Source: Chondrosia reniformis | Taxonomy: Eukaryota; Porifera; Demospongiae; Chondrillida; Chondrillidae | NCBI GenBank assembly: GCA_947172415.1 | Contig: OX359200.1 | Location: 3,040,501-3,104,500, forward strand | Reading direction: 5' to 3' | DNA: 64,000 nucleotides | In this document: positions 47,027 to 58,525 of the stretch, one piece after another | How positions within the stretch are numbered: position 1 is the stretch's first letter | Layout: each line of letters opens with the position of its first letter | Notes under the pieces: model-generated | Databases searched by the model: none | What the model was told of the DNA's origin: nothing | The model's input: only the letters and a program-made list of their open reading frames with translations | Made by a program: the position numbers and the translations under genes

Positions 47027-47325
47027 AAACGATTAGAAACGATTAGCACACATGATTAAAGAAAAGAAGAGGCAACCATACGCAACTACAATCTACTGGA
47101 TGAGATGTATGCTCAATTTCTCACTACTGCAATCTGCTGTGACATGCCTAAGAGGATCTAAACACTAATCCAAAAAGCTAAGTGTACCAGACTTCATCGA
47201 GCTAACAAATTCCTAGGCTAGATATTGTTTTTTTATATACATAAACTTATCCAATATAAATCTATTATCTATATATATATAGTCATATTATTGTACAATT
47301 ATCGTATTACAATAAAATGGTTAAC
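47027..47325 (+). mobile_element. severely 5'-truncated copy of the RT/endonuclease retroelement
   Basis: About 300-bp insert on the + strand carrying only the last 43 codons of the element's endonuclease region plus a 3' untranslated tail with AATAAA at 47,311-47,316. The first 10 bp are a direct tandem duplication (AAACGATTAG at 47,027-47,036 and 47,037-47,046). It belongs to the same protein family as 3,669-5,595, but its 3' tail differs, so it is another lineage. Confidence 0.78.
47037..47168 (+). pseudogene. C-terminal 43 codons of retroelement endonuclease region
   Basis: Reads KRLAHMIKEKKRQPYATTI, then WMRCMLNFSLLQSAVTCLRG, ending TAA at 47,166-47,168. This aligns without gaps to the end of the 3.8-4.5 kb copy (KRLADLVAQKQQRPYALVM, then WLRCRLSFAILRSAIMCIRG): about half the residues are identical, with conserved W, RC and C-RG positions. 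There is no start codon of its own; the upstream coding was never copied in. Confidence 0.8.
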
Positions 47326-47436
47326 TAGTTGTATGTACTAGTTGTATGTACTAGTTGTATGTACGTACTAGTTGTATGTACGTACTAGTTTTATGTACTA
47401 GTTGTATGTAATAGTTGTGTGTTCTAATTGTATGTA
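47326..47436 (+). repeat. 13-bp satellite array, block 10
   Basis: Short block of near-consensus 13-bp units between the truncated retroelement and the 123-bp satellite; includes GTATGTACGTACTAG variants with a 4-bp GTAC duplication. Confidence 0.9.
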
Positions 47437-50400
47437 GCCGAACCTGAATTTGAAGGTCCCCGAAGCTTTACAACCTATTTCCGAGTAAAAATGGCCGCCA
47501 ATTTCCAAACTTTGGGCCATGAAGCCGTACAGAAGACCTTACCAATGGTAAAAATGGCCTCCGAACCTGATTAAAGGGTCCCTGAAGCTCTACGACCTAT
47601 CTGCAAATAAATATGGCCACTGCTTTGAAAAGGTTGGTCTATGTAGCCGTAACAAAGGCACTCCCCAGGGTAAATATGGCCACGAAACCCGATTTAAGGG
47701 TCCCCGGAGCTCTATGATCTATATCTGAGTAAAAAATGGCCGCCGATTTCAAAAGTTTGGGCTATGCAGCTGTAGCAAAGACTCTGCTGAGGGTAAAAAT
47801 GGCCACTGAACCCGACTAAAAGTCCCCGAAGGTCTACTACCTTTTTCCGAGGTAAAATGGCCGCCGATTTCGAAAATATGGGGTATGAAGCGGTACCGAA
47901 GAGCATTCCTAGGATAAAAATGACCGCCGAACCCGATTTAAGGGTCTCCGAAGCTCAACAACCTACCTCAGAGTTACAAATGGCTGCCGATTTCAAAAAT
48001 ATGGGCTTTCAAGCCGTACAGAAGTCAGTTGCTAGTATAAAAAATGGCCGCGAACTCAATTAAAAGGTCCCAGAAGCTCTACGACCTATAACAGAGTTAG
48101 AAATGGTAGCTGATTTTGAAAATTTGGGCTATGAAGCCGTACTGAAGACCGTTCCTAGGATAAAAATGGCCGCCAAACTCGATTAAAGGGTCTCCTGAAG
48201 CTCTACGACCGATCTCTGTGTTAAAAGTGGCCGCCTCTTTCAAAAATATGTGAGCTATGAAGCTATACCGAAGACCGTTCCTAGGGTAAAAATAGCCGCC
48301 GAACCCGATTTAAGGGTCCCTGAAGCTCTATTACCTATCTCAGAGTTAAAAATACCCACCGATTTTGAAAATTTGGGCTATTTAGCCGTACTGAAGACGG
48401 TTCCTAGGATAAAATGGGTGCGAAACCAGATTTAAGGATCCCCGAAGCTCAACGACCTATCTCAGATTTACAAATGGCCGCCGATTTCGAAAATATGGGC
48501 CTGAAGCCGTACCGGAGACCGTTCCTGGGATAAAAATGGCCGCCGGACTCGATTAAAAGGTCCCGCAGCTCTACGACTTATCGCCGAGTTAGAAATGGGC
48601 GCTGATTTCGAAAATATTGGCTATGAAGCCGTACCGAAGACGGTTCCTTGGATAAAAATGGCCGCCGATTTTGAATATATGGGTTATGAAGCTGTACCAA
48701 ATACGTTTCTTGGGATAAAAATGGCCTCCAGACTCGCTTGGAAGGTCCCCGAAGCTATAAGACACATCGCCGAGTTAAAAATGGCCGCTGATTTCGAAAA
48801 TATGGGCTATGAAGCCGTACCAAAGACAGTTTCTTGGATAAAAATGGCCGCCGGACTTGATTAAAGGGTCCCCGAAGCCCTGCGATCTATCACCGAGTTA
48901 AAAATGGCCGCCGATTTCGAAAATATGGACTATGAAGCCGTACCGAAGCTGGTTCCTTGGATAAAAATGGCCACTCGACTCGATTAAAGGGTCCTCGAAG
49001 CTCTAGAACCTATCGCCGAGTTAAAAATGGCCGCCGATTTCGAAAATATGGGCTATGAAGCCATACCAAAGAGCGTTTCTTGGATGAAAATGGCCGCCGG
49101 ACTCGATTAAAGGGTCCCTGAAGGTCTACGACCTATCGCCGAGTTAAATATATCCGCCGATTTAGAAATTATGGGCTATGAAGCCGTACCGAAGATGGTT
49201 CCTTGGATAAAAATGGCCGCTGGTCTCGGTTAAAGGATCCTTGAAGGTCTATGACCTATCCCCAAGTTAAAAATGGCCGCCGATTTCGAAAATATGGGCT
49301 ATGAAGCCGTACCAAAGACCGTTTCTTGGATGAAAATGGCCGTCGGACTTGATAAAAGGGTCCCCGGAGCCCTGCGATCTATCGCCGAGTTAAAACTGGC
49401 CGCCGATTTCGAAAGTATGGGCTATAAAGCCGTATCGAAGATGGTTTCCTGGATAAAAATGGCCACCGGACTCGATTAAAGGGTCTTTGAAGCTCTACGA
49501 CCTCTCGCCAAGTTAAAAATGGATGCCGATTTCCAAAATATGGGCTATGAAGCGTACCGAAGACCGTTTCTTGGATGAAAATGGCCGTCGGACTTGATAA
49601 AAGGGTCCCTGGAGCCCTGCGATCTAGCGCCGAGTTAAAAATGGCCGTCGATTTCGAAAATATGGGCTATGAAGCCGTATTAAAGATAGTTTCTTAGATA
49701 AAAATGGCTGCCGGCCTCGATTAAAGGGTCCCTGAAGCTGTATGCCCTATTGCCGAGTTAAAAATGGCCACCGATATTGAAAATATGGGCTATGAAGCCG
49801 TCCCGAAGACCGTTTCTTGGATCAAAATGGCCACCGGACTCGATTAAAGGGTCCCCGAAGTTCTACGATCTATCGCCGAGTTAAAATGTCCGCCGATTTG
49901 GATAATATGGGCTATGAAGCCGTACCAAAGACCGTTTCTTGGATCAAAATGGCTGCCAAAATCGATTAACGGGTCCTCGAAGCTCTACGATCTATCGCCG
50001 AGTTAAAAATGTCCGCCGATTTGGAAAATATGGGCTATAAAGCCGTATCGAAGATCGTTTCTTGGATAAAAATGGCCGCCGGACTCGATAAAAAGGTCCC
50101 CCAAGCCCTACGAACTATCGTCAAATTAAAAATGGTCGCCGATTTCGAACATATGGGCTATGAAGCCGTACCAAAGGCCGTTTCTTGGATTAAAATGGCC
50201 GCCGGACTCGATTAAAGGGTCCTCCAAGCTCAACAACCTATCACCGAGTTAAAAATAGCCGCCGATTTCTAAAATATGGGGTATGAAGCGTACCGAAGAC
50301 CGTTTCTTGGATAAAAATGGCCACCGGACTCGATTAAAGGGTCCCTGAATATCTCCGACCTGTCGCGTGTTAAAAATGGCCGCCGATTTCGAAAATATGG

Positions 50401-53400
50401 GCTATGAAGCCGTACCGAAGACCGTTTCTTGGATTAAAATGGCTGCCAGACTCGATTAAAGGGTAACCGAAACTCTACGACCTATCGCCGAGTTAAAAAT
50501 GGCCCCCGATTTAGAAAATATGGGCTATGAAGCGGTACCAAAGACTGTTTCCTGGATAAAAATGGCCGCCGGACATGATTGAAGGTTCCCCGAAGCTCTA
50601 CGACCCATCGCCGAATTAAAAATGGCCGCCGATTTCCAAAATATGGGCTATGAAGCCGTACCGAAGACCGTTTCTTGGATAAAATGGCCGCCGGACTCGA
50701 ATAAAAGGTCCTCCAAGCTCAACGACCTATCACCGAGTTAAAAATGGCCGTCGATTTCTAAAATATGGGCTATGAAGCGTACCGAAGACCGTTTGTTGGA
50801 TAAAATGGCCACCGGACTCGATTAAAGGGTCCCCGAAGCTCTACGACCTATCGCCGAGTTAAAAATGTCCCCCGATTTCGTTATAAAGCCATACCGAGTA
50901 CCATTTCTTGGATAAAAATAGCAGCCGGACTCGATTAAAGGGTCCCTGAAGCCCTACGACCTATGGTCAAGTTAAAAATTGCCGCCGATTTCGAAAATAT
51001 TGGCATTGAAGCCGTACCAAAGACGGTTCCTTGGATAAAAATGGCCGCCGGACTCGATTAAAGACACCGAAACTCTACGACCTATCGCCGAGTTAAAAAT
51101 GGATGCCGATTTCGAAAATATGGGCTATGAAGCGTACCGAAGACCGTTTCTTGGATAAAAATGGCCGCCAGACTCGATTAAAGGGTCCTCGATGCTCTAC
51201 GACCTATCGCCAAGTTAAATATGGATGCCGATTTTGAAAATATGGGCTATGAAGGGTACCGAAGACCGTTTCTTGGATAAAAATGGCCACCGCACTCGAT
51301 TAAAGAGTCCCCGAAGCGCTATGACCTATTGCCGAGTTAAAATGGCCGCCTATTTCGAAAATATTGTCATTGAAGCTGTACGAAAGACGGTTCCTTGGAG
51401 AAAAATGGCCGCCGGACTCGATTAAAGGGTCCCTGAATATCTCCGACCTGTCGCGTGTTAAAAATGGCCGCCGATTTCGAAAATATGGGCTATGAAGTCG
51501 TACCGAAGACCGTTTCTTGGATTAAAATGGCTGCCGGAGTTGATTAAAGGGTCCCCGATGCTCCACGACCTATCGCCGAGTTAAAAATGGCCGCCGATTT
51601 CGAAAATATGGGCTATGAAGCCGTACTGAAGACCGTTTCTTGGATAAAAATGGCCGCCTGACTCGCTTAAAGGGTCCCCGACGCTCTACGACCTATCGCC
51701 GAGTTGAAAATGGCCGCCGATTTCGAAAATATGGGCTATCAAGGCGTACCGAAGACCGTTTCTTGGATAAAAATGGCCGTCGGACTCGATTAAAGGGTCC
51801 CCGATGCTCCACGACCTATCGCCGAGTTAAAAATGGCCGCCGATGTCGAAAATATGGGCTATGAAGCCGTACTGAAGACCGTTTCTTGGATAAAAATGGC
51901 CGCCGGACTCGATTAAAGGGTCCCCGACGCTCTACGACCTATCGCCGAGTTGAAAATGGCCGCTGATTTCGAAAATATGGGCTATCAAGCCGTACCGAAG
52001 ACCGTTTCTTGGATTAAAATGGCCGCCGGACTCGATTAAAGGGTCTCCTAAGCTCTACGACCTATCGCCAAGTTAAAAATGGCCGCCAATTTCGAAAATA
52101 TGGGCTATGAATCCGTACCGAAGACCGTTTCTTGGATAAAAATGGCCGCCGGTCTCGATTAAAGGGTCCCCGAAGCTCTACGACTTATGCCGAGTTAAAA
52201 ATGACCGCCGATTTCCAAAATATGGGCTATGAAGCCGTATCCAGGACCGTTTCTAGGATACAAATGGCCACCGGACTCGTTTAAAGGGTCCCCGAAGCTC
52301 TACGACCTATCGCCGAGTTAAAAATGGCCGCCGATTTCGAAAATATGGGCTATGAAGCCACACTGAAGACCGTTTCTTGGATAAAAATGGCCGCCGGACT
52401 TGATTAAAGGGTCCCCGATGCTCCACGACCTATCGCCGAGTTAAAAATGGCCGCCGATTTCGAAAATATTGTCATTGAAGCCGTACTGAAGACCGTTTCT
52501 TGGATAAAAATGGCCACCGCACTCGATTAAAGAGTCCCCGAAGCACTACGACCTATCGCCGAGTTAAAATGGCCGCCTATTTCGAAAATATTGTCATTGA
52601 AGCCGTTCCAAAGACGGTTCCTTGGATAAAAATGGCCGCCGGACTCGATTAAAGGGTCCCTGAATATCTCCGACCTGTCGCGTGTTAAAAATGGCCGCCG
52701 ATTTCGAAAATATGGGCTATGAAGTCGTACCGAAGACCGTTTCTTGGATTAAAATGGCTGCCGGACTGGATTAAAGGGTAACCGAAACTCTACGACCTAT
52801 CGCCGAGTTAAAAATGGCCGCCGATTTCGAAAATATGGGCTATGAAGCCACACTTAAGACCGTTTCTTGGATAAAAATGGCCGCCGGACTTGATTAAAGG
52901 GTCCCCGATGCTCCACGACCTATCGCCGAGTTAAAAATGGCCGCCGATTTCGAAAATATGGGCTATGAAGCCGTACTGAAGACCGTTTCCTGGATAAAAA
53001 TGGCCGCCTGACTCGCTTAAAGGGTCCCCGACGCTCTACGACCTATCGCCGAGTTGAAAATGGCCGCCGATTTCGAAAATATGGACTATCAAGCCGTACC
53101 GAAGACCGTTTCTTGGATAAAAATGGCCGCCGGACTCGATTAAAGGGTCCCAGACGCTCTACGACCTATCGCCGAGTTAAAAATGGCCGCCGATTTCGAA
53201 AATATGGGCTATGAAGCCGTACCGAAGACCGTTTCTTGGATAAAAATGGCCGCCGGACTCGATTAAAGGGTCCCCGACGCTCTACGACCTATCGCCGAGT
53301 TGAAAATGGCCGCCGATTTCGAAAATAAGGGCTATCAAGCCGTACCGAAGACCGTTTCTTGGATAAAAATGGCCGCCGGACTCGATTAAAGGGTCTCCTA

Positions 53401-55582
53401 AGCTCTACGACTTATCGCCAAGTTAAAAATGGCCGCCGAATTTGAAAATATGGGCTATGAAGCCGTACCAAAGACCGTTTCTTAGATAAAAATGGCCGCC
53501 GGTCTCGATTAAAGGGTCCCCGAAGCTCTACGACTTATGCCGAGTTAAAAATGACCGCCGATTTCCAAAATATGGGCTATGAAGCCGTATCCAGGACCGT
53601 TTCTAGGATAAAAATGGACACCTGACTCGTTTAAAGGGTCCCCGAAGCTCTACGACCTATCGCCGAGTTAAAAATGGCCGCCGATTTCGAAAATATGGGC
53701 TATGAAGCCACACTGAAGACCGTTTCTTGGATAAAAATGGCCGCCGGACTTGATTAAAGGGTCCCCGATGCTCCACGACCTATCGCCGAGTTAAAAATTG
53801 CCGCCGATTTCGAAAATATGGGCTATCAAGCCGTACCGAAGACCGTTTCTTGGATAAAAATGGCCGCCGGACTCGATTAAAGGGTCCCCGACCCTCTACG
53901 ACCTATCGCCGAGTTGAAAATGGCCGCCGATTTCGAAAATATGGGCTATCAAGCCGTACCGAAGACCGTTTCTTGGTTAAAAATGGCCGCCGGACTCGAT
54001 TAAAGGGTCCCCGAAGCTCTACGACCTATGCCGAGTTAAAAATGGCCGCCAATTTCCAAAATATGGGCTATAAAGACGTATCGAAGACCGTTTCTTGGTT
54101 AAAAATGGCCGCCGGACTCGATTAAAGGGTCCCCTACGCTCTACGACCTATCGCCGGGTTAAAAATGGCCGCCGATTTCGAAAATGTGGGCTATGAAGCC
54201 ATACCGAAGACCGTTTCTTGGATAAAAATGGCCGCCGGACTCGATTAAAGGGTCCCGGAAGCTCTACGACCTATGCCGAGTTAAAAATGGCCGCCGATTT
54301 CCAAAATATGGGCTATGAAGCCGTACCGAAGACCGTTTCTTGGATAAAAATGGCCGCCGGACTTGATTAAAGGGTCCCCGAAGCTCCACGAACTATCGCC
54401 GAGTTAAAAATGGCCGCCGATTTCGAAAATATGGGCTATGGAGCTGTACCGAAGACCGTTTCTTGGATAAAAATGGCCGCCGGACTCGATTAAAGGGTCC
54501 CCGAAGCTCTACGACCTATGCCGATTTAAAAATGGCCGCCAATTTCCAAAATATGGGCTATTAAGCCGTGCCGAAGACCGTTTCTTGAATAAAAATGGCC
54601 GCCGCACTCGATTAAAGGGTCCTCGAAGCTCTACGACCTATGCCGAGTTAAAAATGGCCGCCGATTTCCAAAATATGGGTTATGAAGCCGTACCGAAGAC
54701 CGTTTCTTGGATAAAAATGGCCGTCGGACATGATTAAAGGGTCCCCGACCCTCCATGACCTATCTCCGAGTTAAAAATGGCCGCCAATTTCCAAAATATT
54801 GGCTATGAAGCCGTACCGAAGACCGTTTCTTGTATAAAAATGGCCGCCGGACTCGATTAAAGGGTCCCCGAAGCTCTACGACCTATGCCGAGTTAAAAAT
54901 GGCCGCCGATTTCCAAAATATGGGCTATGAAGCCGTACCGAAGACCGTTTCTTAGATAAAAATGGCCGCTGAACCTTATTAAAGGGTCCCCGAAGCTTCA
55001 CGACCTTTCACCGAGTTAAAAATGGCCGCCGATTTCGAAAATATGGGCTATGAAGCCGTACCGAAGACCGTTTCTTGGATAAAAATGGCCGCCGGACTCG
55101 ATTAAAGGGTCCCCGAAGCTCTACGACCTATGCCGAGTTAAAAATGGCCGCCGATTTCCAAAATATGGGCTATGAAGTCGTACCGAAGACCGTTTCTGGG
55201 ATAAAAATGTCCGCCAGACTCGATTAAAGGGTTCCCCGAAGCTCTACGACCTATGCCGAGTTAATAATGGCTCCCGATTTCCAAAATATGGGTTATGTAG
55301 CTGTACCGAAGACCGTTTCTTGGATAAAAATGGCCGCCGGACATGATTAAAGGGTCCCCGACCCTCTACGATCTATCGCCGAGTTGAAAATGGCCGCCGA
55401 TTTCGAAAATATGGGCTATGAAGCCGTGCCGAAGACCGTTTCTTGGATAAAAATGGCCGCCGGACTCGATTAAAGGGTCCCCGAAGCTCTACGACCTATC
55501 GCCCAGTTAAAAATGGCCGCCGATTTCCAAAATATGGGCTATGAAGCCGTACCGAAGACCGTTTCTTGGATAAAAATGGCCA
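47437..55582 (+). repeat. 123-bp satellite array, about 66 units
   Basis: Tandem array with a 123-bp unit (measured between GAAGACCGTT at 53,101 and 53,224). Each unit has two halves of 63 and 60 bp, each starting AAAAATGGCCGCCG and sharing spaced matches (TCGA, GGG, GAAGC, TAC, GA), so the unit looks like an old dimer. Units near 47.4-48.6 kb are strongly diverged while those at 51.5-55.5 kb are nearly identical, the usual gradient from edge to homogenised core. Because 123 is 41 codons, one frame reads MAADFENMGYEAVPKTVSWI...GLD then a TAA in most units; frames such as 48,595-48,864 or 50,009-50,215 arise where the TAA is mutated. Those are not called as genes. The array is GC-richer than the 13-bp satellite. 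Confidence 0.95.
51429..53600 (+). repeat. higher-order duplication within the 123-bp satellite
   Basis: Diagnostic variant units recur in the same order at a spacing of 1,350 bp, about eleven 123-bp units: GGCCGCCTGACTCGCTTAAA at about 51,653 and 53,003; CCGGTCTCGATTAAAGGG at about 52,149 and 53,499 followed each time by CCGTATCCAGGACCG. The variant GGTCCCTGAATATCTCCGAC recurs at about 50,340, 51,428 and 52,655 (steps of 1,088 and 1,227 bp). Confidence 0.85.
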
Positions 55583-57703
55583 TCTTTGTAATTGAATGTA
55601 CTACTCTTATGTACTAGTTGTATGTACTCTTAGTATATACTAGTTGTATGTACTAGGTGTATGTAATAGTAATGTGTACTAATTGTAGGTTCTAGTACTG
55701 GTAATACTAGATATTAAGCAGGTATTAGTTGAATGTACAAGTACTACTTATATTAAATATTTGAAGGAACTACTTATATGTACTAGTCGAATGCAATAGT
55801 TGCATGTACTAACTGTATATAATAGTTGTATGTCCTAATTGTATGTCCTAGTTAATAGTTGTATAGTCTAGTTTTATGTATTAGTTGGATGTACTATTTG
55901 TATATACTAATTGTATGTACAAATTGTATGTACTTGGTGTATGTAGTAGTTGTATGTTCTAATTGGTTGAACTAGTTCTATGTCCTAGTTGAATGTGCTA
56001 CTTGTATGTACTAGTTATGTACTAGCTGTATGTACTAGTTGTATGTACTAGGAGTATTGACTGGTGGTATGTACTAGTAGCATTAACTAGTAGTATGTAC
56101 TAGTAGTATTAACTAGTGGTATGTACTAGTACTGGTAATATTTACTAACTGTAGGCACTAGTTGTATGTACTAGTTGTACATACTAGCACTGGTTATATT
56201 TACAAGTTGTAGGTTCTAGTTGTATGTACTAGCACTAGTTATATTTACTAGTTGTAGGTACTAGTTGCATGGACTTGTTGAATGTTATAATTGTATGTAC
56301 TAATTGTATGTACTAATTTTATGCACTAGTTGTAAGAACTAGTTATGTACTAGTTGTAGGTAGTAGTTGTATTGACTAGTTGTATATACTATTACTAGTA
56401 ATATTTACTAGTTGTAAATACTAGTTGTAAGTACTAGTTGTATGTACTAGTAGAAGTTATGATTACTAGTTTTAGGTATTAGTTGCATGTACTAGTTGTA
56501 TGGAGTAGTTGTATGTTCTAATTGTATGAAAAATCTAAGATACAATTTTCCTACATGCTATATGCCTATTCTGTAAAAAGAGCCTATAGGGGAACTAAAC
56601 CTGAAGAGAGCTTTATGAACTAGTGTGAACTAGTTGTATGTACCACCTGTATGGACTAGTTAGATTCTAGGTGTATGTACTAGTTGTATATACTAGTTGT
56701 TAGTACTAGCTATATATTCTAGTTGTATAAACTAGTTGTATGTACTAGTACTAGTTATACCAGATATTAGGTAGGTATTAGTTGAATATACAAGTACTAG
56801 TTATATTAAATATTTGTAGGTACTACTTATATGTACTAGTCGAATGTAATAGTTGCATGTACTAATTGTATATAATAGTTGTATGTACCAGTTGTATGTA
56901 CTAGTTATGTACTAGTTGTATGTAAACGTTGTATGTACTAGTAGGATTAACTAGTGGATGTACAAGTAAAGGTAATATATACTAACTGTAGGCACTAGTT
57001 GTATGTACTAGTTGTAAGTAGTAGAACTGGTTATATTTACTAGTTGTACGTACAAGTTGTCTGTACTAGTTGAATGTTATAGTTGTATGAACTAGTTGTA
57101 TGTAGTAGTACAAGTTATATTTACTACTTGTAGGTTTGGTTGTATGTCCTGGTGTATGTAGTAGTTGTATGTTGTAATTGTATGAACTAGGTTTATGTAC
57201 TAGTTGTATGTACTAGTTATATACTAATGTATGTCCTAGTTGTATGTACCAGTTTTACGTACTAACACTGGCTATATTTACTCTTTGTAGGTATTAGTTG
57301 TATGTACTAGTTGTATGTAATAGTTGTATGTTCTAATTGTATGAACTAATTTTATGTACTAGTTGTATGTACTGGTTATATACTAGTTGTATGTATTAGT
57401 TGTATAAACTAGTGGTATGTACTAGTTGTGTGTACTAGTTGTATGTATAAGCTGTATGTATTAGTTATGTAATAATTGCATGTGCTAGTTCTAATATGTA
57501 CAAGTACTAGTAATATTTACTAGTTGTAGGTACTAGTTTTATGAACTAGTTGTATGTACTAGTACTAGTACTAGATATATTCAGTAGTTGTAATAGTTGG
57601 AGGTCTAGTTTGATATACTTGTTATATGTACTATTTACATGTACCAGTTTTATGTGAATATTCTAGTCATAGGTACTAATTGTAAGTAGAAATTGTTTTA
57701 ACT
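55583..57703 (+). repeat. 13-bp satellite array, block 11
   Basis: 13-bp family with TAGTACTGGTAATATTTACTA-type variants. The segment 56,755-57,250 is a relative of 55,690-56,030 and of 63,580-63,930. A non-satellite insert of about 90 bp is at 56,529-56,617. No gene is seen. Confidence 0.92.
56529..56617. other. short non-satellite insert
   Basis: About 90 bp starting AAAATCTAAGATACAATTTT and ending GAAGAGAGCTTTATG, unlike either satellite. No inverted ends, frame or known motif is seen; origin unknown. Confidence 0.5.
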
Positions 57704-58097
57704 AGAGTACCAAAGACCGTTCCTAGAATAAAAATGGCCGCAAAACTCGATTAAATGTTTCCTGAAGCTATACAACCTATCTCCGAGTTACAAATGGCTG
57801 CTGATTTCGAAAATATGGCCTATGAAACCATACCGAAGACTGTTTCTAGGTTATAAATGGCCGCCAAATTTGATTAAAGGGTCCCCGAAGCTCTAAGACC
57901 TATCCCTGAGTTAAATTGTCTACAAATTTCGAAAATATGGGCTATGAAAGCGTACCAAAGACCGTTCCTAGGATAACAGGCCGCCGAACTCGATAAAAGT
58001 GTCCCCGAAGCCCTACGACTTATCTCCGAGTTAAAATGGCTGCTCATTTCAAACATATAGGCTATGAATCTGTACCGAAGACTGTTCCTAGGATAAT
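57704..58097 (+). repeat. diverged remnant of the 123-bp satellite
   Basis: About three diverged units (ACCGTTCCTAGAATAAAAAT, CTGATTTCGAAAATATGGCC and so on), like the older units at the left edge of the main array. Lies 2.1 kb beyond the main array across 13-bp satellite. The minus-strand frame 57,874-58,140 is repeat-encoded. Confidence 0.88.
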
Positions 58098-58490
58098 AAG
58101 TAGTTTGAGTTTTAAAACTCGAGGGGCTACCGCCCCACAAATTTACTCTAACTACTTGGCCGCATCGTTGGGCTTTGACATATTACTCTTAATCCTAACG
58201 ATTGAGGATGCTTAAGTGTCCTAAAAATTATGAATAGCGACAGAAAAGCTTCGTTAACTAAAGCTTCCTGAACGCCACCATTTGCAAAAACGATATATTG
58301 ACGTATAAATTAGGTGTTACAATAGTTGCATATGAACTCATATTATACATCTATCGACGTATAAAATGTGTTATAATAGTTGCATATGAACTCGTATTAT
58401 ATATATATATATATGTATATATCCGTAACATGAAGCCATACATAAATCGTGTTATGAAAACAATAGAGGGGGCTTCCTGTGGCAGCCCCT
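58098..58490. mobile_element. unclassified insert with AGGGGCTRCC ends in a 123-bp unit
   Basis: Splits a 123-bp unit: GGATAA lies to the left (58,091-58,096) and AAAAATGGCTGCCG to the right (58,491). The body runs from AGGGGCTACCGCCCC (58,122) to ...GGCAGCCCCT (58,490), which are imperfect inverted ends (AGGGGCTACC against AGGGGCTGCC). A 14-bp palindrome GAGTTTTAAAACTC is at 58,107-58,120, and a tandem 56-bp duplication (GACGTATAAA...GTTGCATATGAACTC) at 58,300-58,403. No gene; superfamily unknown. Confidence 0.6.
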
Positions 58491-58525
58491 AAAAATGGCT
58501 GCCGAACTTTATTAAAGGGTCCCCT
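58491..58525 (+). repeat. end fragment of the split 123-bp unit
   Basis: AAAAATGGCTGCCGAACTTT followed by ATTAAAGGGTCCCCT, then 13-bp satellite resumes. Confidence 0.85.

Noticed and set aside
47857-54125. Repeated frames with MAADFENMGYEAVPKTVSWI-type peptides
   Set aside because: They follow the 41-codon period of the satellite and end at the TAA found in most units; no frame longer than about two and a half units. Kept as a question in the findings, not as genes.
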